Source: Chlorogloeopsis sp. ULAP01 (lineage in GTDB: Bacteria > Cyanobacteriota > Cyanobacteriia > Cyanobacteriales > Nostocaceae). From it: DNA of 64,000 bases. Numbering within the stretch: position 1 is the stretch's first letter; each line of letters starts with the position of its first letter. The DNA is taken from the NCBI RefSeq assembly GCF_030381805.1, contig NZ_JAUDRH010000014.1, forward strand, positions 186,001 through 250,000, written 5' to 3'. The notes beneath the pieces are model-generated. The model saw nothing but the letters and a program-made list of their open reading frames with translations. It ran no database searches and was not told the DNA's origin. This document shows, one piece after another, positions 36,398 to 45,090 of this stretch. Position numbers and translations under genes: made by a program.

Positions 36398-37219
36398 ATG
36401 ACTAATCCTACTGAGTTACTCCATCGCCGTTATGGTGTAAATTCTTTCCATACAGATATTCCTTGGAATGACTGTATTGATACTCTTTTATCTCATCGTT
36501 CAATTCGTGCTTATCTAAGTGAATCTTTACCGTCAGGAACTCTAGAAACTTTAATAGCAGCAGCACAATCCGCTTCTACTTCTTCTAATCTTCAGACGTG
36601 GAGTGTTGTGGCGGTGGAAAGTTCCAACCGTAAGGAAAAGTTATCGCAACTAGCTAATAATCAAGCACACATTCGTCAGTGTCCTCTTTTCTTGGTATGG
36701 TTGGCTGATTTGGCAAGATTGACGCACATTGCCGAAAGCCGGGGGCTGCCACATCAGGGTTTGGATTACTTAGAAATGTTTTTGATGGCAGCGATAGATG
36801 CAGCATTGGCGGCGCAAAATGCGGTGGTAGCAGCAGAATCTCTCGGTTTAGGAACAGTTTATATTGGTGCGTTGCGTAATCGTCCAGAAGCAGTGGCGCA
36901 GGTTCTGAATTTACCGCCTCATATTTTTGCAGTTTTCGGGTTGTGCGTGGGTTATGCCGATCGCACAATAGAAACTGCAATTAAACCCCGCTTACCCCAA
37001 TCAGCAGTATTACACCGGGAAACCTATCAATTAAGCGAACAAGATGAAGCGATCGCACTTTACAATCAAGTCATGAAAGCATTCTATAATTCCCAAAAGA
37101 TGAATGTCCCTGGTGATTGGACGGAACATTCAGCTAAACGAGTCGCGTTTGCCGAATCTTTATCAGGACGCGATCGCTTACGGGAAGCTTTGAGGAATTT
37201 AGGATTTGAACTGCGTTAA
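36398..37219 (+). CDS. Nitroreductase-family FMN oxidoreductase (NfsA-like)
   Basis: 273 residues. N-terminal HRSIRAYLSESLPSGTLETLI and AQSASTSSNLQTWSVV give the FMN-binding core; AQNAVVAAESLGLGTVYIGALRN and FGLCVGYAD follow. NfsA-type members reduce nitro compounds and quinones with NADPH. Here it could supply reduced flavin for the LLM monooxygenases, which need a partner reductase, though SsuE is present at 58762-59328. It follows the ssuA-like gene. Confidence 0.84.
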   Translation: MTNPTELLHRRYGVNSFHTDIPWNDCIDTLLSHRSIRAYLSESLPSGTLETLIAAAQSASTSSNLQTWSVVAVESSNRKEKLSQLANNQAHIRQCPLFLVWLADLARLTHIAESRGLPHQGLDYLEMFLMAAIDAALAAQNAVVAAESLGLGTVYIGALRNRPEAVAQVLNLPPHIFAVFGLCVGYADRTIETAIKPRLPQSAVLHRETYQLSEQDEAIALYNQVMKAFYNSQKMNVPGDWTEHSAKRVAFAESLSGRDRLREALRNLGFELR

Positions 37220-37670
37220 GCTAATGCGCTCATAACTTAGATATAGGTAACGCCTTATTACTTTTACATTTTGTTGTAAAAAAATGCTTGCCTTTTTTTT
37301 CTAACTATGTAAAGCTATTATAAACTAAATACGGTATTCCTACCAATTTACCGTATTATATGTAAGTACGCTAATTAGCATCAAAATCCAAGGCATCAAT
37401 GCCACGGAAATAACTGCTAGACAAAGATTGTAGGTCGAAAACACATAGCGACATCAGGGAAAAATGTCAATCCAAAAGTGCTGTTGCCCCATTGGTTCAT
37501 CCAGTTGTCTCTGTTGTTAGGCATCTAACAGAGAAAACAATATTATCTTTGCAGCGCAGTATTGTAGAAATTTGCAAACAGCATACAAGCAGAAATTGAC
37601 TGTAAAAGAAGAAGATTGGGCATTTCTATTTACCGAGAATTATTAGTTTAAAGATGGGAGGTTTTTTGGT
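37220..37670. other. Intergenic region upstream of the ssuB operon
   Basis: 450 bp containing operator copy 6 at 37330-37355, 315 bp before ssuB. The stretch 37380-37640 shows short open frames but no recognisable protein; a decayed gene is possible. Confidence 0.5.
37330..37355. promoter_or_regulatory. Sulfur-island operator, copy 6
   Basis: Arms TACGGTATTCC and AATTTACCGTA, spacer TACC. Upstream of the long plus-strand ssu transcript (37671 to about 44650). Confidence 0.7.
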
Positions 37671-38465
37671 ATGGTATCCGAACCACGCGGAATGCACTTG
37701 CAATTACAAGGACTGAGGAAGTCTTTTGGAACTAAGACAGTTCTGCAAGACATCGATTTAGAAATTCAGCCAGGGGAATTCGTTGCGATCGTTGGTCGCA
37801 GTGGATGCGGTAAAAGTACGATGCTGCGTCTGGTTGCTGGGTTAGATGCTCCAAGTGCAGGTGGCGTGTTTTTGGATGGCAAACATAGCCATCAGCGGAT
37901 TAATCCGACAATTCGGATGATGTTTCAAGATGCACGACTTTTGCCTTGGCAGCGAGTATTATCCAATGTAGAGTTAGGATTGCTTGGTTCTAATTCCAAG
38001 ATATATGCCAAGCAAACAGCTTTACAAGTGCTGCGTGCAGTGGGCTTAGAAGACCGTGCTCAGGAATGGCCGGGTATTCTTTCTGGCGGACAACGTCAAC
38101 GCGTAGCGCTAGCAAGAGCGTTGGCAAGTAAACCTTCATTGATGCTGTTAGATGAGCCTCTAGGAGCGTTGGATGCCCTGACACGGATTGAAATGCAGCA
38201 ATTGCTAGAAGATTTATGGCAAGAGCAGAAATTTACTGCTTTGTTAATTACCCATGATGTGGAAGAAGCTGTAGTGCTAGCAGACCGAGTGGTATTGATA
38301 GAAAACGGTCAAATTGGCATGGATGTAAAAATTGATCTGCCACGTCCGCGTCCGAGAGGAGATGCAGAATTTGCCCAGACAGTCGAGAGAATTTTACAGC
38401 GAGTGATGGCTAAACCTCAAAGCGATCGCTCCCATGAGTATGCCCTAAATTCGGAAGCTGCATAA
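37671..38465 (+). CDS. ssuB: SsuB-type sulfonate ABC transporter ATPase
   Basis: 264 residues; GGGAGG site nine bases before ATG. Walker A VGRSGCGKST, Q-loop MMFQDARLLPW, signature LSGGQRQRVALARAL, Walker B LMLLDEPLGALDALT, H-loop LLITHDVEEAV. The ARLLPW sequence is characteristic of the SsuB/NrtD/TauB group. It is the only SsuB-like ATPase in the window and probably serves all the SsuA-like receptors with SsuC at 43850-44650. Confidence 0.92.
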   Translation: MVSEPRGMHLQLQGLRKSFGTKTVLQDIDLEIQPGEFVAIVGRSGCGKSTMLRLVAGLDAPSAGGVFLDGKHSHQRINPTIRMMFQDARLLPWQRVLSNVELGLLGSNSKIYAKQTALQVLRAVGLEDRAQEWPGILSGGQRQRVALARALASKPSLMLLDEPLGALDALTRIEMQQLLEDLWQEQKFTALLITHDVEEAVVLADRVVLIENGQIGMDVKIDLPRPRPRGDAEFAQTVERILQRVMAKPQSDRSHEYALNSEAA

Positions 38466-38500
38466 CTTCTCCCCAGTCACAACCAGGAGATTAACGGGCA

Positions 38501-39688
38501 ATGGTACAACTATTAGTTAAAGAAGAGTCTAAAAATTGGATTGCGATCGCTGCTTCTCTATCTGCGGAACTTACTGCTACAGCAGTAGAAAGAGATAGTA
38601 AAGCCGGGCTTCCAGATGTAGAAATCCAAAAGTTGCGAGAAACTGGCTTGTTGCCTTTGGTAATACCGCAAGAATATGGTGGTACTGGTGCAACTTGGGC
38701 AGAAGCTTTAAAAATTGTCCAAGAACTATCAAAAGCAGATGGTTCGATTGGACAGTTGTATGGCAATCACCTAAATTTAACAGCCTTGGGTCATGTTTCC
38801 GGCACTAGCAAACAAAAAGAAAGATATTATCGCCAAACTGCCGAACATAACTTATTCTGGGCAAATGCCATCAACACACGCGATACTAGACTGAAAATTA
38901 ACCCAGATGGCGAGCATTTCCGCGTTAATGGAGTCAAAAGTTTTGGTACGGGTGTTGCAATTGCAGACTTGCGCGTCTTCTCTGCTCTTCAAGATGGTGT
39001 AGAACTGCCGTGGTTGTTTGTTATTCCCAAAGATAGGGCTGGTGTCGTTTCTAACCAAGATTGGGATAACATCGGACAGCGACGTACAGATAGCGATACA
39101 TTTACCTTCCACGATGTTTTGGTGAAAAAAGATGAAATCTTGGGATATCCTCATCCTCCTGATGGTGCTTTTGCTACATTTTTGGGAATCATCGCTCAAT
39201 TAACCAAAACTTATGTTTATTTGGGTATTGCGGAAGGAGCGATAACTGCTGCCAAAGAATACACCGCAACTCAAACAAAACCGTGGATTACATCGGGTGT
39301 AGATAGTGCCAAAAAAGACCCATACATTCTGTATCATTACGGTGAGCTATGGACAGAACTACAAGCTGCCATTGCTTTGAGCGATCGCACTGCTGCCCAA
39401 GTCCAACAAGCGTCGGAGAAAGAAGGTAATCTGACAGCTGAGGAAAGGGGAGAAATAGCGATCGCAGTCTTTGCCGCTAAATCTTTTGCTACTCGTGTCG
39501 GGTTAGATATCACCAACAAAATTTTTGAAGTCATGGGAACCCGTTCCACAGCTAGTAAATATGGGTTTGACCGTTATTGGCGGGATCTACGCACCTTTAC
39601 CCTACACGATCCAGTGGATTACAAATTGCACGATATTGGTAATTGGGTACTCAACCAGGAATTACCTCTAGTTACTCAATATTCTTAA
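38501..39688 (+). CDS. Acyl-CoA dehydrogenase-fold flavin monooxygenase (SfnB/DszC/MsuC type)
   Basis: 395 residues. LPLVIPQEYGGTGATWAEALKI, SIGQLYGNHLNLTALG, FRVNGVKSFGTGVAIAD, NIGQRRTDSDTFTFHDV and the C-terminal YGFDRYWRDLRTFTLHDP place it in the DszC/SfnB branch, which lacks the acyl-CoA catalytic Glu. Known relatives oxidise dibenzothiophene or methanesulfinate with reduced flavin. Located between ssuB and an ssuA-like gene, so it is in the sulfonate operon; methanesulfinate is a plausible substrate. Confidence 0.85.
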   Translation: MVQLLVKEESKNWIAIAASLSAELTATAVERDSKAGLPDVEIQKLRETGLLPLVIPQEYGGTGATWAEALKIVQELSKADGSIGQLYGNHLNLTALGHVSGTSKQKERYYRQTAEHNLFWANAINTRDTRLKINPDGEHFRVNGVKSFGTGVAIADLRVFSALQDGVELPWLFVIPKDRAGVVSNQDWDNIGQRRTDSDTFTFHDVLVKKDEILGYPHPPDGAFATFLGIIAQLTKTYVYLGIAEGAITAAKEYTATQTKPWITSGVDSAKKDPYILYHYGELWTELQAAIALSDRTAAQVQQASEKEGNLTAEERGEIAIAVFAAKSFATRVGLDITNKIFEVMGTRSTASKYGFDRYWRDLRTFTLHDPVDYKLHDIGNWVLNQELPLVTQYS

Positions 39689-39730
39689 AGTATAAGTTTT
39701 CGCCACAGTAAGCCTCTCATCAAGTTATCT

Positions 39731-39751
39731 AAGGTGGGTAATCCCCACCTT
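39731..39751. repeat. Hairpin downstream of the DszC-like gene
   Basis: AAGGTGGG/CCCACCTT arms with a 5-base loop, no clear T-run. It may be a weak intercistronic terminator or a dispersed repeat. Confidence 0.5.
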
Positions 39752-39946
39752 ACTTCCTAGATTCTTAAATTTAGAATATTGAATTTTACATCAAAAATAA
39801 TAATTTAAAAATTTATTCAATTTAAGGACAATATTTGACTACCTGAACAACCATCTTCATGGATATCTGACAACACTTTTATCGGAGTCTCTCTATCTCC
39901 GATCATAAATTTTCAACCATATACTCACAGAAAAATAAGTCAACTT

Positions 39947-41047
39947 ATGCAAGCTTTGAAAGCAAAACTAGAATCTTGGAAACATCGTCGTATCACTCGT
40001 CGCTCTGCATTATTTGCTCTTGGTTATAGTTTAGCAATATCTACTACACTGTTGAGTTGCACTTCGTCACCAAATAACACTCAGCAACAAGCTTCACCCA
40101 TCTCTAATACAGCTAGTACATCTAGTGGTAATACTACGAAAAAAGTAGTTAGAATTGTTCGTTCTAAACAGCTAACAGCCTTAGCTGTCTTGGAACAAAA
40201 AGGTATTCTTGAAAAAAGATTAGAACCTCTTGGTTATAAGGTAGAGTGGCCAGAATTTGCCGCCGGGCCACAACAACTAGAAGCATTGAATGCAGGTGGA
40301 CTTGACATTGCTTCTACTGCTGAATCACCTCCTGTTTTTTCCCAAGCAGCCGGAACACCACTTGTATATCTGGCTGCTAATGCCTCTGATGGTAAAGCAG
40401 TTTCACTTTTAGTTCCTACCAACTCGAACATTAAAAGTGTAAAAGATTTAAAAGGTAAAAAAATTGCTTCCCAAAAAGCATCTATTGGTCATTATCTCAT
40501 AGTTAAAGCATTAGAAAAAGAAGGTCTTAAGCTGAATGATATTGAGCCAATTTATCTACCTCCTCCAGATGCAAATGTGGCATTCAGTCAAGGTAGAGTA
40601 GATGCTTGGTTTATCTGGGAGCCTTTTGTAACTAGGAATGTACAAAACAAAGTTGGTCGTGTATTGATAGATGGTGGAAACTTACGCGATACTAACAACT
40701 TTTACTCGACGACACGTAAGTTTTATCAAGAAAATCCTGAAGTAATTAAAGTATTTTTAGAGGAATTACAAAAAGCACAAGTTTGGGCAAAGAATAACCC
40801 TAAAGAAATTTCACAATTGCTTGCTAAAACAACTCAACTCGACCCACCCACGTTGGAAATCATGCACACAAAGTATGATTTTAAACTGGTACCAATCACA
40901 GAACAAGTCATCAATAAACAACAAGAGGTTGCAGATATGTGGTACAACCTCAAACTCATACCCAAAAAGGTAAATGTTAGAGATGGGTTTTTGACTCCTG
41001 AGCAGTACGCCGAAATAACTCCAAAGGAAGTACTCGCTCAAAATTGA
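39947..41047 (+). CDS. ssuA: Aliphatic sulfonate-binding lipoprotein (SsuA-like)
   Basis: 366 residues. A twin-Arg-like stretch (HRRITRRSALFALG) precedes the hydrophobic core and lipobox LLSC. Blocks: VVRIVRSKQLTALAVLEQKGILEKRL, WPEFAAGPQQLEALNAGGLDIAST, VKDLKGKKIASQKASIGHYL, RVDAWFIWEPF. It differs from the other SsuA copies at RIVRSKQL where they have RFGYQKS, suggesting altered ligand preference. Third receptor in the island. Confidence 0.9.
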   Translation: MQALKAKLESWKHRRITRRSALFALGYSLAISTTLLSCTSSPNNTQQQASPISNTASTSSGNTTKKVVRIVRSKQLTALAVLEQKGILEKRLEPLGYKVEWPEFAAGPQQLEALNAGGLDIASTAESPPVFSQAAGTPLVYLAANASDGKAVSLLVPTNSNIKSVKDLKGKKIASQKASIGHYLIVKALEKEGLKLNDIEPIYLPPPDANVAFSQGRVDAWFIWEPFVTRNVQNKVGRVLIDGGNLRDTNNFYSTTRKFYQENPEVIKVFLEELQKAQVWAKNNPKEISQLLAKTTQLDPPTLEIMHTKYDFKLVPITEQVINKQQEVADMWYNLKLIPKKVNVRDGFLTPEQYAEITPKEVLAQN

Positions 41048-41143
41048 TTAATATCTCAAACATTAGTTGACTGGGTAAAGAAGAGTAATAAGGCTTTGCT
41101 ATTTTAGAAGAATGATGACAGCTGAATTCAGGAATTTCTGCAC

Positions 41144-41959
41144 ATGACAACAATCCCTGCCTACGACCCAACTTTATTTACAGGTGCTGCTTGGTATTAT
41201 GCCCAATACAGACCGAAATATCCACCAATTGTGTTTGATTTACTCACAGAGATATTTCATCTTGATGGTAAGGGAAAGCTCCTTGACTTGGGTTGTGGTG
41301 CAGGTTTAATTACTATTCCTTTACGCGATCGCTTTGAGGAGGTTATCGGTTTAGACCCCGATCCTGAAATGCTACAAGTTGCTCAACAACAAGCAACAGC
41401 AGTGGGTGCAACAAATATAAGTTGGGTACAATACAGAGCCGAAAATATTTCTCCTGATGTTGATAAATTTCGTCTGGTAACTATTGGTCGAGCTTTTCAC
41501 TGGATGCAGCGAGATTTTGTCTTGCAACGCGTATATAACTTACTTACTGATAATGGTGGTTTGGCAATTATCCAGACTCACGAAGATCCTTGGAATAGCG
41601 ATCATCCCTGGAAAAAGACAGCTATTGCTGTTGTCAAACGTTGGTTAGGTGAACAACGCCGCACTGGTGAAGGTGGTAAGGGAGTTTGGAAACCTTTGCA
41701 AATTTCCCATGAAGAAATCTTAGCTCAATCAGCTTTCTCCAGCCAAGCTAAATATGAAGTTAAATACCAACAATCTTGGACGGTTGATACTTACCTTGGC
41801 TATCTCTATTCCACAGCCTTTTGTCTCCCTAGTTATGTGGGAGAAAACCGCGAGAGATTTGAAGCAGATTTAAAAGAATCGTTGCTTGCTGTTGAACCAT
41901 CTGGGAGTTTTATAGAAGAATTACCGATTACGATAATTGCTGCTTGGAAAAACCAATAA
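41144..41959 (+). CDS. Class I SAM-dependent methyltransferase
   Basis: 271 residues. N-terminal GAAWYYAQYRPKYPPIVFDLL, motif I LLDLGCGAGLITIPLRDRF, Asp at VIGLDPDPEML, post-I RLVTIGRAFHWMQRD. This is the common cyanobacterial family of small-molecule methyltransferases related to trans-aconitate methyltransferase. Wedged between two ssuA genes, so it may act on a sulfur compound, but the substrate cannot be inferred. Confidence 0.85.
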   Translation: MTTIPAYDPTLFTGAAWYYAQYRPKYPPIVFDLLTEIFHLDGKGKLLDLGCGAGLITIPLRDRFEEVIGLDPDPEMLQVAQQQATAVGATNISWVQYRAENISPDVDKFRLVTIGRAFHWMQRDFVLQRVYNLLTDNGGLAIIQTHEDPWNSDHPWKKTAIAVVKRWLGEQRRTGEGGKGVWKPLQISHEEILAQSAFSSQAKYEVKYQQSWTVDTYLGYLYSTAFCLPSYVGENRERFEADLKESLLAVEPSGSFIEELPITIIAAWKNQ

Positions 41960-41984
41960 CTAATTTAATCAACTGTTAAATACA

Positions 41985-43028
41985 ATGTTTTTTTCATCAA
42001 AAGCACTTAAAACTATCAAAATCCAACGTTTTTCGTTAGTAATATTACCCGGATTACTTACTATTTCTACTTTAACTAGTTGTGCAATTCAAACTTCAAA
42101 TTCTGAAACAAAAGCAAGTGAGTTTAAAACAACAACTGTCAACATGGGCTATCAAAGCTCTGGTGATATTGTCAGACTAAAAGGAGTTTTAGAAAAACGG
42201 CTTACGCCTCTAGGTGTGAAAGTAGACTGGGCACAATTTCCAGCGGGGCCACAACTCATGGAAGCGATGAATGTTGGTAAAGTGGATATGGGTTCTGTTG
42301 GTGAAACTCCGCCCATATTTGCCCAAGTTGCTGGTACTTCACTAGTATATGTAGCTAGGAGGAAACCTTCTACTGGTGAAGGTAGTGGTATTATTGTTCG
42401 ACAAGATTCTTCTATTCGTAGTTTGACCGATCTCAAAGGCAAAAAAGTAGTTTTTCAAAAAGGATCTGCATCCCATTACCTATTAATCAAGGCTCTAGAA
42501 GAGGCAGGATTAAAATATAGTGATATTCAACCTGTGAGTATGCCGCCATCAGAAGCTCGTGCAGCCTTTATTCAAGGGAAAATAGATGCTTGGGTAACCT
42601 GGGATCCCCATTTAGCTTTAGCACAAAAAACGGTAAATGCTCGTATTCTCAGAGATGCTAGTGGTATAGCTACTCAAGGTGGTTTTTATATGGCTGCCCG
42701 CACTTTTGCTACAGAAAATCCGGAATTAGTGCGAATAATTTTAGAAGAAATAGATAAGTTGGGACAATGGGCAGAGAATAACACTAATGAGGTAGCAAAA
42801 CTACTTACACCTGAATTAAAAGTTGAGTTGCCAATTCTAGAAATAGTCACCCGAAGAAGAACTTACAGGTTACGACCTATTAATCAAGAAATAATGGACA
42901 ATCAACAGCGCATAGCTGATTTATTCTACCAAGAAAAAGTTATTCCCAAACAAATTGATATCAAAGAGGCTATGCTTACACCCAAAGAGTATTCAGCTTT
43001 AACACCAGACATCCTCAGTCAAAAATGA
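41985..43028 (+). CDS. ssuA: Aliphatic sulfonate-binding lipoprotein (SsuA-like)
   Basis: 347 residues. Lipobox LTSC after a hydrophobic core. Blocks: VNMGYQSSGDIVRLKGVLEKRL, WAQFPAGPQLMEAMNVGKVDMGSVGETPPIFAQ, TDLKGKKVVFQKGSASHYLL, KIDAWVTWDPHLALAQK. Closest in layout to the copy at 35148-36251. Followed 19 bp later by a broken ssuD and then ssuC, the classical ssuA-D-C order. Confidence 0.91.
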   Translation: MFFSSKALKTIKIQRFSLVILPGLLTISTLTSCAIQTSNSETKASEFKTTTVNMGYQSSGDIVRLKGVLEKRLTPLGVKVDWAQFPAGPQLMEAMNVGKVDMGSVGETPPIFAQVAGTSLVYVARRKPSTGEGSGIIVRQDSSIRSLTDLKGKKVVFQKGSASHYLLIKALEEAGLKYSDIQPVSMPPSEARAAFIQGKIDAWVTWDPHLALAQKTVNARILRDASGIATQGGFYMAARTFATENPELVRIILEEIDKLGQWAENNTNEVAKLLTPELKVELPILEIVTRRRTYRLRPINQEIMDNQQRIADLFYQEKVIPKQIDIKEAMLTPKEYSALTPDILSQK

Positions 43029-43047
43029 ACATAAGGAATATAGACGG

Positions 43048-43739
43048 ATGGAAGTTTTTTGGTATCTACCAACTCAGGGAGATGAGCGCTATCTAGGCAC
43101 GAAAATTGGCAGCCGAGAAGCGACTTATCCCTATATGCGGCAAATTGCCCAAGTTGTAGATCAACTTGGTTATGGCGGAATGTTGATTGGTACTGGGCAA
43201 AAACAAGATACGTGGATTGTAGCCGCACCCCAACAAGTCGCTCAAAAAATTGCCAAAATCCGGCAATTAGCAGCAGAGATCGATAGAACGGTGCGTTTTG
43301 GAATTCGATTGTATGCTATAGTCCGCGAAACAATTCAGCAAGCTTGGGATGCAGCAGATAAACTGATTAAACATCTCGACGAGCGTGCGATCGCTGCTGC
43401 CCAAGAAAGATTAGCAAACTCTGAGTCTGAGGGACAACGCCGCATGGTGACACTACACCAAGGTAGTCGCCAACAACTAGAAATTAGCCCGTATGGGCTG
43501 GTGTAGGTTTAGTCCGTGGTGGTGCAGGCATAGCTTTAGTAGGCGATGCCGATACAGTAGCGATCAGAATGCTAGAATACGCGAACTTGGGAATTAATAC
43601 CTTTGTTTTGTCTGGATATCCTCACTTAGAAGAACCCTATCGCGTTGCCGAATTAGTATTTCCTCGCTTACCGTTGCAAAATTTTCCAATTACTACAGCA
43701 TCACCAGTTTTAAATTCTTTTACTAGATTTAGCAATTAA
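43048..43739 (+). pseudogene. ssuD: Decayed ssuD: internal deletion plus frameshift
   Basis: The frame from 43048 starts like intact SsuD (WYLPTQGDERYLGTKIGSRE, then QLGYGGMLIGTG) and then jumps, inside the word DTWIVAAPQQVAQKIAKI, to the C-terminal part; about 140 residues of the barrel are missing. It stops at 43506 after ISPYGLV; the remaining sequence continues in another frame (WAGVGLVRGGAGIALVGD, LSGYPHLEEPYRVAEL) to TAA at 43739. Compare the intact gene at 57584-58744. It cannot make an active enzyme. Confidence 0.92.
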
Positions 43740-43849
43740 TTGAATTAATTGCAATTCAATTCAGTACTTCAGACAAATTATTTCTAAAGTTACATAATCC
43801 TATGAAAATAATTTCTTCTTCTCGTAGGAATTTTAATTCGAGGCAGACG

Positions 43850-44650
43850 ATGAAACAAAATAAACTCCAATTTAAGTTTTTAAAGAATCGTCATATTCAG
43901 TCACTTATTCCTTGGATTGTACCCATATCTATACTTATTTTATGGCAGTTATTTTCTTTTGTTGGCTTAATTCCAACAAGAATTTTACCTGCTCCTTTAA
44001 GTGTCTTGAATGCTGCTGTTGAATTAGCTAAAACAGGCGAACTTTTTAGGAATATTGGTATTAGTGCTACACGAGCAATTACAGGTTTTTTAGTTGGTGG
44101 AGGTATTGGATTTGCTTTGGGGCTAATAAATGGCATTTCCCCTATTGCAGAAAAACTATTAGATACATCTATTCAGATGCTCCGCAACATTCCTAACTTA
44201 GCTTTAATTCCTCTAGTAATTTTGTGGTTTGGAATTGGCGATGAAGCGAGATTATTTCTTGTCGCTTTAGGTGTAATGTTCCCCATTTATTTAAATACTT
44301 TTCACGGTATTCGTAGCGTTGATCCAGGATTGATTGAGATGGGAAGAATTTACGGTTTAAACGCTTGGGGTTTGTTTTGGCGAATTATTCTCCCTGGAGC
44401 AATGTCTTCTATTTTAGTGGGTGTGCGTTTCTCTTTAGGGATTATGTGGCTGACACTGATTGTCGCCGAAACTATCGCTGCTGATTCTGGTATCGGTTAT
44501 ATGGCAATGAACGCGAGAGAGTTTATGCAAACTGATGTCGTAGTATTAAGTATTTTGCTATATGCCATTTTTGGGAAGTTAGCGGATGTGATCGCCAGAG
44601 GATTGGAAAACTACTGGTTGCAATGGAATCCCAATTATGTGAAGAGCTAG
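43850..44650 (+). CDS. ssuC: SsuC-type sulfonate ABC transporter permease
   Basis: 266 residues from the ATG at 43850, preferred because GAGG lies six bases upstream, whereas the ATG at 43802 has no site. Six hydrophobic segments; the coupling loop is EMGRIYGLNAWGLFWRIILPGAMSSI. ARLFLVALGVMFPIYLNTFHGIRSVDP is highly typical of SsuC. The only SsuC-like permease in the window. Confidence 0.92.
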   Translation: MKQNKLQFKFLKNRHIQSLIPWIVPISILILWQLFSFVGLIPTRILPAPLSVLNAAVELAKTGELFRNIGISATRAITGFLVGGGIGFALGLINGISPIAEKLLDTSIQMLRNIPNLALIPLVILWFGIGDEARLFLVALGVMFPIYLNTFHGIRSVDPGLIEMGRIYGLNAWGLFWRIILPGAMSSILVGVRFSLGIMWLTLIVAETIAADSGIGYMAMNAREFMQTDVVVLSILLYAIFGKLADVIARGLENYWLQWNPNYVKS

Positions 44651-44700
44651 ATCTCAAAGTCAGGTTGTTTTGACAAAGCTGGATGATTTGTTATATAATC

Positions 44701-44726
44701 TACTTAAAGTCTATCGACTTATCGTA
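44701..44726. promoter_or_regulatory. Sulfur-island operator, copy 7
   Basis: Arms TACTTAAAGTC and GACTTATCGTA, spacer TATC. It ends 24 bp before the small membrane protein gene, close enough to block ribosome-proximal transcription. Confidence 0.75.
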
Positions 44727-44749
44727 CTTAGTTTGAGGAAGCAATCAAA

Positions 44750-44986
44750 ATGACATTAGCCCAAACTATCCACAAGGCTGAAAGAGTTAATGATTATGAA
44801 TTGTGGAAGTTACCAAGACAAGGTGCTGCATTGTTCACGCGATTATGGTGGCACACTAAAGGATATACAGCGGTTTTTGGGATTATGCTGTTGACCTTTG
44901 CTAGCTTGGGCTTTTTATACATCCATTGGTTAGGGCGAAAGGTAACACAAGTTTCCAATCATCACACTGTTGTAGAACAAGAATGA
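44750..44986 (+). CDS. Small single-span membrane protein of unknown function
   Basis: 78 residues. GAGGAA lies about ten bases before ATG. One hydrophobic segment (about residues 41-58, AVFGIMLLTFASLGFLYI), preceded by a basic aromatic stretch (LFTRLWWHTKGY) and followed by a polar tail. No family recognised. First gene behind operator copy 7 and upstream of the PhnD-like and sfnG genes. Size, topology and context parallel the protein at 8385-8612, though sequence similarity is slight. Confidence 0.7.
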   Translation: MTLAQTIHKAERVNDYELWKLPRQGAALFTRLWWHTKGYTAVFGIMLLTFASLGFLYIHWLGRKVTQVSNHHTVVEQE

Positions 44987-45062
44987 TTATACTTACACTC
45001 GTTTAACAATAAGGAGTGCGACAAATAGATTGACATAATTCATTTGTACAAAGCGATTTTCA

Positions 45063-45090
45063 ATCCAAAATCTAAAATCTAAAATCCAAA
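45063..45090. repeat. Heptamer tandem repeat
   Basis: Units AAAATCC and AAAATCT repeated four times up to the ATG of the next gene. Typical cyanobacterial short tandem repeat. It leaves the next gene without an evident ribosome site. Confidence 0.7.
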
